Source of the DNA: Streptomyces sp. CNH099
Lineage (GTDB): Bacteria; Actinomycetota; Actinomycetes; Streptomycetales; Streptomycetaceae
Assembly: GCA_000514715.1 (NCBI GenBank)
Contig: AZWL01000022.1
Location: 43,611-107,610 of the forward strand
Length of the DNA: 64,000 nucleotides
Direction: 5' to 3'
Under the pieces are notes generated by a model. That model had not been told where the DNA came from. It saw only the letters and a program-made list of their open reading frames with translations, and did not search any database. Position numbers and translations under genes: made by a program. Positions 1 to 7,786 of the stretch are shown here, one piece after another (within the stretch, counting starts at the first letter, position 1; the number at the start of each line of letters is the position of its first letter).

Positions 1-1077
1 GGCGAACAGCAGCGCCAGCTGCGACGCCATCAGCCCGGCGCCGACGACGCCGACCTTCGTGACCGGCCGGGCGAGGCTCTTGTCCGGCGCCCCGGCGGGC
101 CGCTTGGCGCGCCGCTGCACGAGGTCGAAGGCGTAGATCCCGGCCCGCAGCTCGCCGCCCATGATCAGGTCGGCCAGCGCCTCGTCCTCGGCCGCGAAGC
201 CCTGCCGCAGGTCGCCGTTCTTCGCCGCCGCCATGATGTCCAGCGCGCGGTACGCCGCCGGGGCGGCGCCGTGCACCTTGTCGTCGGCGACGGCGCGGCC
301 GCGCTCGATCGCGGCATCCCACGCCTCGCTGCGGTCGATGTCCGGGCGTACGACCTCCAGCTCGCCCTTCAGCACCGCGGCGGTCCAGCCGAGGGACTGC
401 TCCAGGAAGTCGGCGCCCTCGAAGAGGGCGTCGGCGATGCCCAGGTCGTGGACCTGCTTGCCCTTGAGCTGCCGGTTCTGGTTGAGGGAGTTCTCGATCA
501 CGACGGTGACCGCGCGGTCCGCGCCGATCAGGTTCGGCAGCAGCGTGCAGCCGCCCCAGCCGGGCACCAGCCCGAGGAAGACCTCCGGCAGCGAGAACGC
601 CGGCACGGCGCGGGAGACGGTGCGGTACGTGCAGTGCAGGCCGATCTCGACGCCGCCGCCCATCGCGGCGCCGTTGTAGTACGCGAACGTCGGCACGGCC
701 AGGCCGGACAGCCGCTTGAACACGTCGTGCCCGCCCCGGCCGATGGCCAGCGCCTCGTCGCGCGCCTTGAGCAGCTCGACGCCCTTGAGGTCGGCGCCGA
801 CGGCGAAGATGAACGGCTTGCCGGTGACGCCGACGCCGGCGATCTCGCCGGCCGCGGCCTCCTGCTCGACCTGGTCGAGCGCCGCGTCGAGGTGCGCGAG
901 CGACTGCGGGCCGAAGGTGGTCGGCTTGGTGTGGTCGAAGCCGTTGTCGAGGGTGATCAGCGCGAACCGGCCCGCGCCGCCGGGCAGGTCGAGGTGGCGC
1001 ACGTGCGCCTGCGTGACGACCTCGTCGGGAAACAGCTCGGCGGCGCCCCTGAGAAGTTCCACGGTGCTGCTGCTCAC
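1..1077 (-). CDS. Enoyl-CoA hydratase/3-hydroxyacyl-CoA dehydrogenase, fatty-acid oxidation alpha subunit (3' end outside window)
   Basis: The visible 359 residues begin at a GTG whose bases overlap the thiolase stop (GTGA). An N-terminal crotonase fold (about residues 20-200, with the oxyanion-type stretch AVGADLKG and GGGVEIGLH) is followed near residue 340 by the Rossmann start KVGVVGAGLMASQL of the NAD-dependent dehydrogenase domain. The rest lies left of base 1. By family knowledge this bifunctional protein hydrates enoyl-CoA and oxidises 3-hydroxyacyl-CoA, handing ketoacyl-CoA to the thiolase encoded directly upstream. The 4-bp overlap implies translational coupling in one operon. The domain call is firm; chain-length specificity cannot be read. 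Confidence 0.9.
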   Translation of the reverse strand, partial: MSSSTVELLRGAAELFPDEVVTQAHVRHLDLPGGAGRFALITLDNGFDHTKPTTFGPQSLAHLDAALDQVEQEAAAGEIAGVGVTGKPFIFAVGADLKGVELLKARDEALAIGRGGHDVFKRLSGLAVPTFAYYNGAAMGGGVEIGLHCTYRTVSRAVPAFSLPEVFLGLVPGWGGCTLLPNLIGADRAVTVVIENSLNQNRQLKGKQVHDLGIADALFEGADFLEQSLGWTAAVLKGELEVVRPDIDRSEAWDAAIERGRAVADDKVHGAAPAAYRALDIMAAAKNGDLRQGFAAEDEALADLIMGGELRAGIYAFDLVQRRAKRPAGAPDKSLARPVTKVGVVGAGLMASQLALLFA

Positions 1078-2318
1078 TTGCCTGCCCCCTCGAAGTGCGG
1101 GTTCTCCCAGATGACCGTGCCGCCCATGCCGAAGCCGACGCACATGGTGGTGATGCCGTACCGCACCTGCGGCTGCTCCTCGAACTGCCGCGCCAGCTGC
1201 GTCATCAGCCGCACGCCGGAGGAGGCGAGCGGGTGGCCGAAGGCGATGGCGCCGCCGTAGCGGTTGACGCGGACGTCGTCGTCGGCGATGCCGAAGTGGT
1301 CGAGGAACGCGAGCACCTGCACGGCGAAGGCCTCGTTGATCTCGAACAGGCCGATGTCGGAGATGCCCAGGCCCGCCTTGGCGAGCGCCTTCTCGGTGGA
1401 CGGCACCGGGCCGATGCCCATGACCTCGGGCTCCACACCGGCGAAGGCGAAGGACACGAGCCGCATCTTCACCGGCAGCCCGGCGGCCCGCGCCACGTCC
1501 TCGGCGGCGACGAGCGAGGCGGTGGCGCCGTCGTTGAGCCCGGCGGCGTTCCCGGCGGTGACCCGGCCGTGGGCGCGGAAGGGGGTCTTCAGCGTCGCGA
1601 GGTCCGCCAGCGTGGTGCCGGGGCGCATCGGCTCGTCCCGGGTGGCCAGGCCCCAGCCGGTCTCGCCGGCCGACCCCGCGGCGGAGCCGCTGTCGGCTGC
1701 AGTGGTGCGGCGGACGGAGACGGGCACCAGGTCGGCCTGGATCTGCCCGTTCGCGTACGCCTTGGCGGCCTTCTCCTGCGAGTGCACCGCGTACTCGTCG
1801 GCGCGGGCCCTGGTCAGGTGCGGGAAGCGGTCGTGCAGGTTCTCCGCGGTCATGCCCATGAACATCGCGGACTCGTCGACGAGCTTCTCCGAGACGAACC
1901 GCGGGTTGGGGTCCACGGCCTCGCCCATCGGGTGCCGGCCCATGTGCTCGACGCCGCCGGCGACGGCGATGTCGTACGCGCCGAAGGCGGTGGAGGCGGC
2001 GGTCGTGGTCACGGCGGTCATGGCGCCGGCGCACATCCGGTCGATGGAGTACCCGGGCACGGTGGCCGGCAGGCCGGCGAGGATGCCGGCGGTGCGGCCG
2101 ATGGTCAGGCCCTGGTCGCCGATCTGGGTGGTGGCGGCGACGGCCACGTCGTCGACGGTGGCGGGGTCGAGGGCGGGGTTGCGGCGCAGCAGCTCGCGGA
2201 TGCACTTGACGACGAGGTCGTCGGCGCGGGTCTCGTGGTAGATGCCCTTCGGGCCCGCTTTGCCGAACGGGGTCCGGACGCCGTCGACGAAGACGACGTC
2301 CCTTGCGGTACGAGGCAC
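1074..2318 (-). CDS. Acetyl-CoA acyltransferase (thiolase), fatty-acid oxidation beta subunit
   Basis: This is a 414-residue thiolase. The GTG at 2318 is chosen because GGAGGAG lies about 6 nt upstream and the protein then starts at VPRTARDVVFVDGVRTPFG, the usual thiolase N-terminus; the frame stays open further upstream but that part is unlike the family. The acyl-accepting Cys lies in DRMCAGAMTAV, the active-site His in GGAIAFGHPLASSG, and the second Cys in CVGFGMGG. It cleaves 3-ketoacyl-CoA thiolytically in the last step of beta-oxidation. Its stop overlaps the start of the alpha-subunit gene, giving a fadA-fadB style pair. Confidence 0.92.
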   Translation of the reverse strand: MPRTARDVVFVDGVRTPFGKAGPKGIYHETRADDLVVKCIRELLRRNPALDPATVDDVAVAATTQIGDQGLTIGRTAGILAGLPATVPGYSIDRMCAGAMTAVTTTAASTAFGAYDIAVAGGVEHMGRHPMGEAVDPNPRFVSEKLVDESAMFMGMTAENLHDRFPHLTRARADEYAVHSQEKAAKAYANGQIQADLVPVSVRRTTAADSGSAAGSAGETGWGLATRDEPMRPGTTLADLATLKTPFRAHGRVTAGNAAGLNDGATASLVAAEDVARAAGLPVKMRLVSFAFAGVEPEVMGIGPVPSTEKALAKAGLGISDIGLFEINEAFAVQVLAFLDHFGIADDDVRVNRYGGAIAFGHPLASSGVRLMTQLARQFEEQPQVRYGITTMCVGFGMGGTVIWENPHFEGAGK

Positions 2319-2469
2319 GGGCTCTCCTCCGGAGGGGGTGCGGGTTCTCGTGGTGCCGCGCCGAGGGGGCGGCGCGGCTGTGGCCTCCATGCTACTCGTG
2401 GGTAACAGAAGGTGCCCAGGGGCCCGCCGGAAGGCGTGCGTCACAGTGCCCCGGCGGGCGGACCCTACC

Positions 2470-2502
2470 GGTGCGGGGGCGGTGCGGAGGCGGTGCGGGG
2501 GG
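2470..2502. repeat. Short tandem repeat, 11-bp unit, three copies
   Basis: Three adjacent copies of GGTGCGGRGGC lie between the start of the thiolase gene and the end of the RNase D gene, differing at one or two positions. No role can be assigned; in such GC-rich DNA it may be slippage. Confidence 0.5.
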
Positions 2503-2513
2503 CGCCGTGCGGC

Positions 2514-3773
2514 TCAGTCGCCGACCGCCGCCGTGAGGAGGGGCGTGACCTGTTCGATCTGCCAGGGGCGGGCGCCGTGGTGGGCCAGGGCCGCCGCCAC
2601 CGCCTCCGCGGTGGGCTCCTTCGGCGGCTCCCAGCAGATGCGGCGCACCGTGTCCGGCGCGATCAGGTTCTCCTGCGGCAGGCCCAGCTCCTCCGCGCGC
2701 GCCGTCACCGCCGCCCGCGCCGCCGACAGCCGCGCCGCCGCGGCCGGGTCCTTGTCCGCCCACGCGCGCGGGGGCGGCGGGCCGTTCAGCGGCAGCCCCG
2801 GCTGCGGCAGCTCGGACTCCGGCAGCGCGCGGGCGCGCTCCACCGCGGCGAGCCACTGCTCCAGCTGCCGCCGGCCCATGCGGTGCCCGAAGCCGGGCAG
2901 CGCGGCCAGCGCCCGCGTCGACGTCGGCATGGCCAGCGCCGCCTCCACGATGGCGGTGTCCGCGAGCACCTTGCCCGGCGAGATGTCGCGCCGCTGCGCG
3001 ATGCGGTCCCGGGCCGTCCACAGCTCCCGTACGGTGCCGAGCTGGCGCCGGCGCCGCACCTTGTGCATGCCCGACGTGCGCCGCCAGGGGTCCCGGCGGG
3101 GCTCCGGCGGCGGCGCCGCGACGATCGCCGCGAACTCCTCCTCCGCCCACCCCAGCTTCCCCTGCGCGGTCAGCTCCTCGGCGAGCGCGTCCCGGAGGTC
3201 CACGAGCAGCTCGACGTCGAGCGCGGCGTAGCGCAGCCACGGCTCGGGCAGCGGCCGGGTCGACCAGTCGACGGCGGAGTGGCCCTTCTCCAGCGCGTAG
3301 CCGAGGACGTTCTCGACCATCGCGCCGAGGCCGACCCGGGGGAAGCCGGCGAGCCGGCCCGCCAGCTCGGTGTCGAACAGCGTGCCCGGGCGCATGCCTA
3401 TCTCGGCGAGGCACGGCAGATCCTGGGTGGCGGCGTGCAGAACCCATTCAGCACCGCCGATCGCCGCCGCGAGGCCGGACAGGTCCGGGCAGGCCACGGG
3501 GTCGACGAGCGCGGTGCCCGCGCCCTCCCGGCGCAGCTGCACGAGGTAGGCCCGCTGCCCGTAGCGGTAGCCGCTGGCGCGCTCCGCGTCGATGGCGACC
3601 GGGCCGCTGCCCGCGGCGAAGGCGCGTACGACCGCGGCGAGCCCGCCGGCGTCCGCGGTGACGGGGGGAATGCCCTCGCGGGGGTCGAGAAGGGGGACCG
3701 GCGCCGAACCGGAGGTCGGTGCTCCGGGTGCGGGAAGTCTGTCCTCTGCTGCGGTCTCTTGGGCGTCGGTCAC
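2514..3773 (-). CDS. Ribonuclease D (DEDDy 3'-5' exonuclease with HRDC domain)
   Basis: A protein of 419 residues from a GTG start (VTDAQETAAED); the frame is open further upstream but that part is low-complexity and unlike the family. The exonuclease domain (about residues 40-220) carries the DEDDy residues: D-x-E in AIDAERASGYRYGQ, an Asp in ATQDLPCL, and Y-x-x-x-D in RYAALDVELL. A C-terminal HRDC nucleic-acid-binding domain follows, including PGFGHRMGRR. The family trims 3' ends of tRNA and other structured RNAs. The gene stands alone in the minus direction, as commonly seen in Streptomyces beside a LuxR-type regulator. Confidence 0.9.
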   Translation of the reverse strand: MTDAQETAAEDRLPAPGAPTSGSAPVPLLDPREGIPPVTADAGGLAAVVRAFAAGSGPVAIDAERASGYRYGQRAYLVQLRREGAGTALVDPVACPDLSGLAAAIGGAEWVLHAATQDLPCLAEIGMRPGTLFDTELAGRLAGFPRVGLGAMVENVLGYALEKGHSAVDWSTRPLPEPWLRYAALDVELLVDLRDALAEELTAQGKLGWAEEEFAAIVAAPPPEPRRDPWRRTSGMHKVRRRRQLGTVRELWTARDRIAQRRDISPGKVLADTAIVEAALAMPTSTRALAALPGFGHRMGRRQLEQWLAAVERARALPESELPQPGLPLNGPPPPRAWADKDPAAAARLSAARAAVTARAEELGLPQENLIAPDTVRRICWEPPKEPTAEAVAAALAHHGARPWQIEQVTPLLTAAVGD

Positions 3774-3904
3774 GTGACAAGGGTATCTGTGAGTCGGGCG
3801 CGGCAGCGCCCGTCGACGGAACGTTACGCCGCCGGGCGCCGCGCGGCCGCCGGGGCGGGCCCGGGCCCGGGCCGGTCCGCCCCCGGGCTCGCCCGGCGGC
3901 CGGG

Positions 3905-4600
3905 TCAGTGGATGATGCCGGTGCGCAGCGCCACCGCCACCATGCCGGCGCGGTCGCCCGTGCCGAGCTTGCGCGCGATGCGGGCGAGGTGGCTCTTGAC
4001 GGTCAGCGCGGACAGTCCCATCGAGACGCCGATGGCCTTGTTCGACTGGCCCTCCGCAACCAGCCGCAGCACCTCGACCTCGCGCCCGGACAGCTCGCGG
4101 TAGCCGCCGGGGTGTCCGGGCGGGCCGGAGTTGCCGCCGGCGCCCGGGGCGCCCGGCGGGCGGCGGTGGTGCTGCATCCGGCCGGCGGCGGCGCCGATGT
4201 GGGCGGCGTTCGGGCGGGTCGGCAGGCCCATGCTGGTGCGGGTGCCGGTGACGACGTAGCCGCGGACGCCGCCCGCGAGGGCGTTGCGTACGGCGCCGAT
4301 GTCGTCGGCGGCGGAGAGCGCGAGGCCGTTGGGCCAGCCCGCGGAGCGCGCCTCGGAGAGCAGCGTGAGGCCGGAGCCGTCGGGCAGGTGGACGTCGGCG
4401 ACGCAGATGTCGCGGGGGTTGGCGATCCGGGGACGGGCCTCCGCGATGGACGACGCCTCGATCACGTCGCGCACGCCCAGCGCCCACAGGTGGCGGGTGA
4501 CCGTCGAGCGTACGCGGGGGTCGGCCACGACGACCATGGCCGTCGGCTTGTTGGGGCGGTAGGCGACCAGGCTTGTGGGTTGCTCCAGGAGAACAGACAC
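3905..4600 (-). CDS. LuxR-family response regulator
   Basis: A 231-residue protein from the GTG at 4600, preceded by GGAGGGA about 5 nt away. The receiver domain (about residues 15-125) keeps the phospho-acceptor region DICVADVHLPDGSG. A proline/glycine-rich linker with a His pair follows, and then a C-terminal LuxR/FixJ helix-turn-helix (LSGREVEVLRLVAEGQSNKAI, then LTVKSHLARIARKLG). It is expected to bind DNA, probably under control of an unlinked sensor, since no kinase gene is adjacent. An AT-richer segment with an inverted repeat lies about 120 bases upstream. Target genes cannot be inferred. Confidence 0.88.
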   Translation of the reverse strand: MSVLLEQPTSLVAYRPNKPTAMVVVADPRVRSTVTRHLWALGVRDVIEASSIAEARPRIANPRDICVADVHLPDGSGLTLLSEARSAGWPNGLALSAADDIGAVRNALAGGVRGYVVTGTRTSMGLPTRPNAAHIGAAAGRMQHHRRPPGAPGAGGNSGPPGHPGGYRELSGREVEVLRLVAEGQSNKAIGVSMGLSALTVKSHLARIARKLGTGDRAGMVAVALRTGIIH

Positions 4601-4719
4601 CAGGTCCCTCCAGACGGTGGTGCGGGGACGGGGCCGGCTGGGAGAGCCGGGACGTTCCGTGTCGCGTACGGAAGGTCTCTCACGTCTTCGGCAGGAGCCC
4701 CGAAAGGCTTTAGGCAATG

Positions 4720-4735
4720 ATCACGAATTAGTGAT
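4720..4735. promoter_or_regulatory. Inverted repeat upstream of the LuxR-type regulator
   Basis: ATCAC-GAATTA-GTGAT is a 5-bp inverted repeat with a 6-bp spacer in an unusually AT-rich patch between the DUF3000 gene and the regulator gene. Position and composition suit a promoter/operator for the regulator, possibly autoregulatory. No transcription start can be assigned. Confidence 0.3.
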
Positions 4736-4855
4736 GAAAAAACGGACAATTCGGATAGGCGATCGACTGCGCGCGGGGCGCCGAGGCGCGGTGACGGGGG
4801 CGCGCGGCGCGGTGCTCGGTGCGGGGGCGCGGCGTGCGGGCTCGGCGCGCCGCGC

Positions 4856-5548
4856 TCAGCGCTTGTGCCCGCGGCGCTGCGGCAGCGGCACGATCGGCGC
4901 GGTGTCCGGCTCCGGGGCCCCCGCGGGCGCCGCCGACGGCGGCAGCCCGGCGCACTGGCACAGCATCTCCACCCACGCCGCCAGGTGCGCGGCGGCGTCC
5001 GGGGCGCCGTCCCCGGCCGCACCCGCCGCCCCCGGCGTCCAGGACGCCCGGATCTCGATCTTCGTCGCCGTGCTGCGCTCCGCGAGCCCGCCGAAGTGGT
5101 GCGAGGACGCGCGCGTGACGGTGCCGCTCGGCTCGCCGTAGCCGACGCCGCGGGTGTCGAGCGCGCCGGTCAGCCAGGACCAGCACACCTCCGGCAGCAG
5201 CGGGTCCGCGGCCATCTCCGGCTCCAGCTCCGCCTGCAGCAGGGTGACGAAGCGGAACGTACCGCGCCAGGTGTCCTGCCCGTCCGGGTCGTGCAGCAGC
5301 ACCAGCCGGCCGTCGGCGGGCTCGGCGTCCGCCTCCGCCTCCGCCCCGACCTCCGCCTCCAGCGCGTACGCGAACGGGGCGATGCCCCGCGGCGCGCGCG
5401 TCGCCCGCAGCGCCGCCTCGGGGCGGACCGCCGCCGCCTCCAGCGCCTCGACGGCCCGCCGGAACGGCGGTGGCAGGGCCCCGCCCGCCTCCTGGCCGTC
5501 CGGGCGTCCATCGGGTTCGTCGACGAGGTGTCCAGGAGCCGCAACCAT
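4856..5548 (-). CDS. DUF3000 family protein
   Basis: A 230-residue actinobacterial protein of unknown function. The central block (about residues 85-180, including DTWRGTFRFVTLLQAELEPEMA, CWSWLTGAL and GTVTRASSHHFGGL) is the conserved DUF3000 core. The C-terminus is low-complexity and ends in basic residues (PQRRGHKR). No signal peptide or membrane segment is visible. It is divergent from hemE across a 92-bp gap, an arrangement typical of Streptomyces, so the two may share a promoter region. No function is claimed. Confidence 0.85.
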   Translation of the reverse strand: MVAAPGHLVDEPDGRPDGQEAGGALPPPFRRAVEALEAAAVRPEAALRATRAPRGIAPFAYALEAEVGAEAEADAEPADGRLVLLHDPDGQDTWRGTFRFVTLLQAELEPEMAADPLLPEVCWSWLTGALDTRGVGYGEPSGTVTRASSHHFGGLAERSTATKIEIRASWTPGAAGAAGDGAPDAAAHLAAWVEMLCQCAGLPPSAAPAGAPEPDTAPIVPLPQRRGHKR

Positions 5549-5640
5549 GCCCGGAAGACTAGGGGGCGCGGCACGCAGAAGCGCTGCGGGACACCCGGGT
5601 GGCCGGATCTCGACCCCTACGCACGTGCGAGGATGCAGGG

Positions 5641-6753
5641 GTGAGTGCCGACAGCGCCCCGCGCCCCTCCGCCACGTCCGTCCCCGGCGCCGCCCCGGCG
5701 GCCGCGGCGACGCCCCCCGCCGGCCCGGCCGCCGACTCCGCGTTCCTGCGCGCGTGCCGGCGCGAGCCCGTGCCGCACACCCCCGTGTGGTTCATGCGCC
5801 AGGCGGGCCGCTCGCTGCCCGAGTACCGGCGGCTGCGCGAGGGCATCGGCATGCTCGACTCGTGCCGGCGGCCCGACCTCGTCACCGAGATCACGCTGCA
5901 GCCCGTACGCCGGCACGGCGTGGACGCCGCCATCTTCTTCAGCGACATCGTCGTGCCCCTCAAGGCCATCGGCGTCGACCTCGACATCAAGCCGGGCGTC
6001 GGCCCCGTCGTCGCCCAGCCGATCCGCAGCCGCGCGGACCTCGCGCAGCTGCGCCCGCTGGAGCCGGGCGACGTGCCGTACGTGACCGAGGCCGTGGGCG
6101 CGCTCACGGCCGAGCTGGGCGCGACGCCGCTGATCGGCTTCGCCGGGGCGCCGTTCACGCTCGCCAGCTACCTGGTCGAGGGCGGCCCGTCGCGCAACCA
6201 CGAGCACACCAAGGCGATGATGTACGGCGCGCCGGAGCTGTGGGCCGAGCTGGTCGGCCGGCTCGCCGGCATCACGGCGGCGTTCCTGCGGGTGCAGATC
6301 GAGGCCGGCGCCGCCGCCGTGCAGCTCTTCGACTCCTGGGCGGGCGCGCTGGCCCCCGCCGACTACCGGCGCGCGGTCCTGCCCGCCTCGGCGGAGGTCT
6401 TCGCGGCGGTCGCCGAGTACGGCGTGCCGCGCATCCACTTCGGCGTCGGCACCGGCGAGCTGCTGACCGCGATGGGCGAGGCCGGCGCCGACGTCGTCGG
6501 CGTCGACTGGCGGGTGCCGCTGGACGAGGCCGCGCGCCGCGTCGGCCCCGGCAGGGCGCTGCAGGGCAACCTCGACCCGGCGGCGCTGTTCGCGCCGCCG
6601 GCGGCGACGGCGGCCAAGGCCGACGAGGTGCTGGCCGCGGCCGCGGGGCTGCCGGGGCACGTGTTCAACCTCGGCCACGGCGTGCTGCCGACGACCGACC
6701 CGGACGCGCTGACGCGCCTCGTGGAGCACGTGCACGAGTCCTCGGCCCGCTGA
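5641..6753 (+). CDS. hemE: Uroporphyrinogen decarboxylase
   Basis: A 370-residue enzyme from a GTG start with GAGGA 7 nt upstream. After a roughly 35-residue Ala/Pro-rich leader the family signatures follow: PVWFMRQAGRSLPEYR near the N-terminus and GFAGAPFTLASYLVEGG near the middle, with the later FNLGHGVLP segment. It decarboxylates the four acetate side chains of uroporphyrinogen III to give coproporphyrinogen III in the cytosol. With hemY and hemQ about 4 kb away this supplies the coproporphyrin-dependent heme route used by Actinobacteria. Confidence 0.96.
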   Translation: MSADSAPRPSATSVPGAAPAAAATPPAGPAADSAFLRACRREPVPHTPVWFMRQAGRSLPEYRRLREGIGMLDSCRRPDLVTEITLQPVRRHGVDAAIFFSDIVVPLKAIGVDLDIKPGVGPVVAQPIRSRADLAQLRPLEPGDVPYVTEAVGALTAELGATPLIGFAGAPFTLASYLVEGGPSRNHEHTKAMMYGAPELWAELVGRLAGITAAFLRVQIEAGAAAVQLFDSWAGALAPADYRRAVLPASAEVFAAVAEYGVPRIHFGVGTGELLTAMGEAGADVVGVDWRVPLDEAARRVGPGRALQGNLDPAALFAPPAATAAKADEVLAAAAGLPGHVFNLGHGVLPTTDPDALTRLVEHVHESSAR

Positions 6754-6859
6754 CGCCGCCGGCTCCGCGGCGACCGCGGCCGCCCAACTCCCCCTATCAC
6801 GGCGGCGTTCGGAAAGACAGGGCTGGCGCCGCGTGCCCCCGGTCGCGTAGAACACCGCC

Positions 6860-7594
6860 ATGTGGGTGTGCTTCGCGCTCGTCGCCTGGGCGGCCGCGCT
6901 GCTGACGTGCGGGCGCCTGGTCCTCGTCGGTTCCGTCGCCGCGGCACAGCCGGAGCCCGCGCCGGCGCAGGTCCGCGGGGCGCCTGAGCTGACCCTGTAC
7001 GAGGCGGCCTTCCTCGCCGGCGGTCCGCGCCGGGTCGTGGACGTCACCCTCGTGGCGCTGGCGCGGGAGCGGCGGCTGCTGCTCGCGCACACCGGCTGGG
7101 CCACCGTCGTGGACCCGCAGGGACGCGACCCCGTCGAGCGCGCCGTGATCGCCGCCGCCGGGGAAGAGGGCCAGAACACCATTCCGGCCATCCGTGCCGC
7201 CGCCTGCTCCGCCGAGGCCGTGCGGGACCTGGACGACGGCCTCGCCGCGGCGGGGCTCGCGGTCCCCCGGCCGATACGGTCCGCCGTCCGCGCCGCGGTG
7301 CGGCAGGTGCGGGGCGCGGGGCTGGTGGTCCTCGGCGCCGGCACCGCCGCGCTGGCGCTGCGGGCGCCGGAGCAGGAGCCGATCGCCGGCTGGTTCGTCC
7401 TGCCGCTGATACTGGTCTGCGGCTGTCTGGCGATAGCGCGGCTGGAGGTCGGCGAGTACACCCGCTGGGCCACGCCCGACGGCCGCGGGCTGCTCGCCAC
7501 CGTCGACGCCGGGGACTCGCTGCTGACCGGGCTCGCCGTGCACGGCCCCGCCGCGCTCCCCGACCCCGATATGCGGGCCGCGCTCGCGCGCTAG
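6860..7594 (+). CDS. TIGR04222-type membrane protein
   Basis: A 244-residue protein with an N-terminal hydrophobic helix (CFALVAWAAALLTCGRLVLV) and a second hydrophobic stretch near residues 170-200 (GWFVLPLILVCGCLAI). The middle pattern, LTLYEAAFLAGGPRRVVDVTLVALARERRLL, is the hallmark of the TIGR04222 domain family common in Streptomyces. Function is unknown. It follows hemE by 106 bp in the same direction, but the gap is long enough for its own promoter. Confidence 0.75.
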   Translation: MWVCFALVAWAAALLTCGRLVLVGSVAAAQPEPAPAQVRGAPELTLYEAAFLAGGPRRVVDVTLVALARERRLLLAHTGWATVVDPQGRDPVERAVIAAAGEEGQNTIPAIRAAACSAEAVRDLDDGLAAAGLAVPRPIRSAVRAAVRQVRGAGLVVLGAGTAALALRAPEQEPIAGWFVLPLILVCGCLAIARLEVGEYTRWATPDGRGLLATVDAGDSLLTGLAVHGPAALPDPDMRAALAR

Positions 7595-7710
7595 CGGCCG
7601 GCCGCGCCGCGACACCCCCCGCCGGGGTGCTTTACATCGGCAACTCGGCCAAGAATTATCACTTTTACCCTCATTCTTCCCCGTGGACGTGCCGCCCCGC
7701 GCGGACGTTC

Positions 7711-7760
7711 CGCGCCACGCCTTGCCACGCCTTGCCACGCCTTGCCACGCCTTGCCACGC
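7711..7760. repeat. Tandem 10-bp repeat in the leader of the hydrolase gene
   Basis: Four identical copies of CTTGCCACGC at 7721, 7731, 7741 and 7751 follow one degenerate copy at 7711. They lie 27-76 bp before the GTG start at 7787, just downstream of an AT-rich patch (about 7636-7685) that may hold the promoter, so they probably fall in the 5' untranslated region. Confidence 0.85.
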
Positions 7761-7774
7761 TTCGCGCCGCAGCA

Positions 7775-7786
7775 GAAGGGCCCTTC
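7775..7786 (+). promoter_or_regulatory. Palindrome covering the ribosome-binding site
   Basis: The perfect 12-bp palindrome GAAGGGCCCTTC ends at the base before the GTG start at 7787, and its first half is the Shine-Dalgarno sequence. In RNA the two halves could pair only imperfectly because there is no loop, but the site could serve as a DNA operator or occlude the ribosome-binding site in longer structures. Confidence 0.4.

Noticed and set aside
7711..7760. Possible CRISPR array
   Set aside because: The 10-bp units are directly adjacent without spacers and no cas gene is present; it is a simple tandem repeat.
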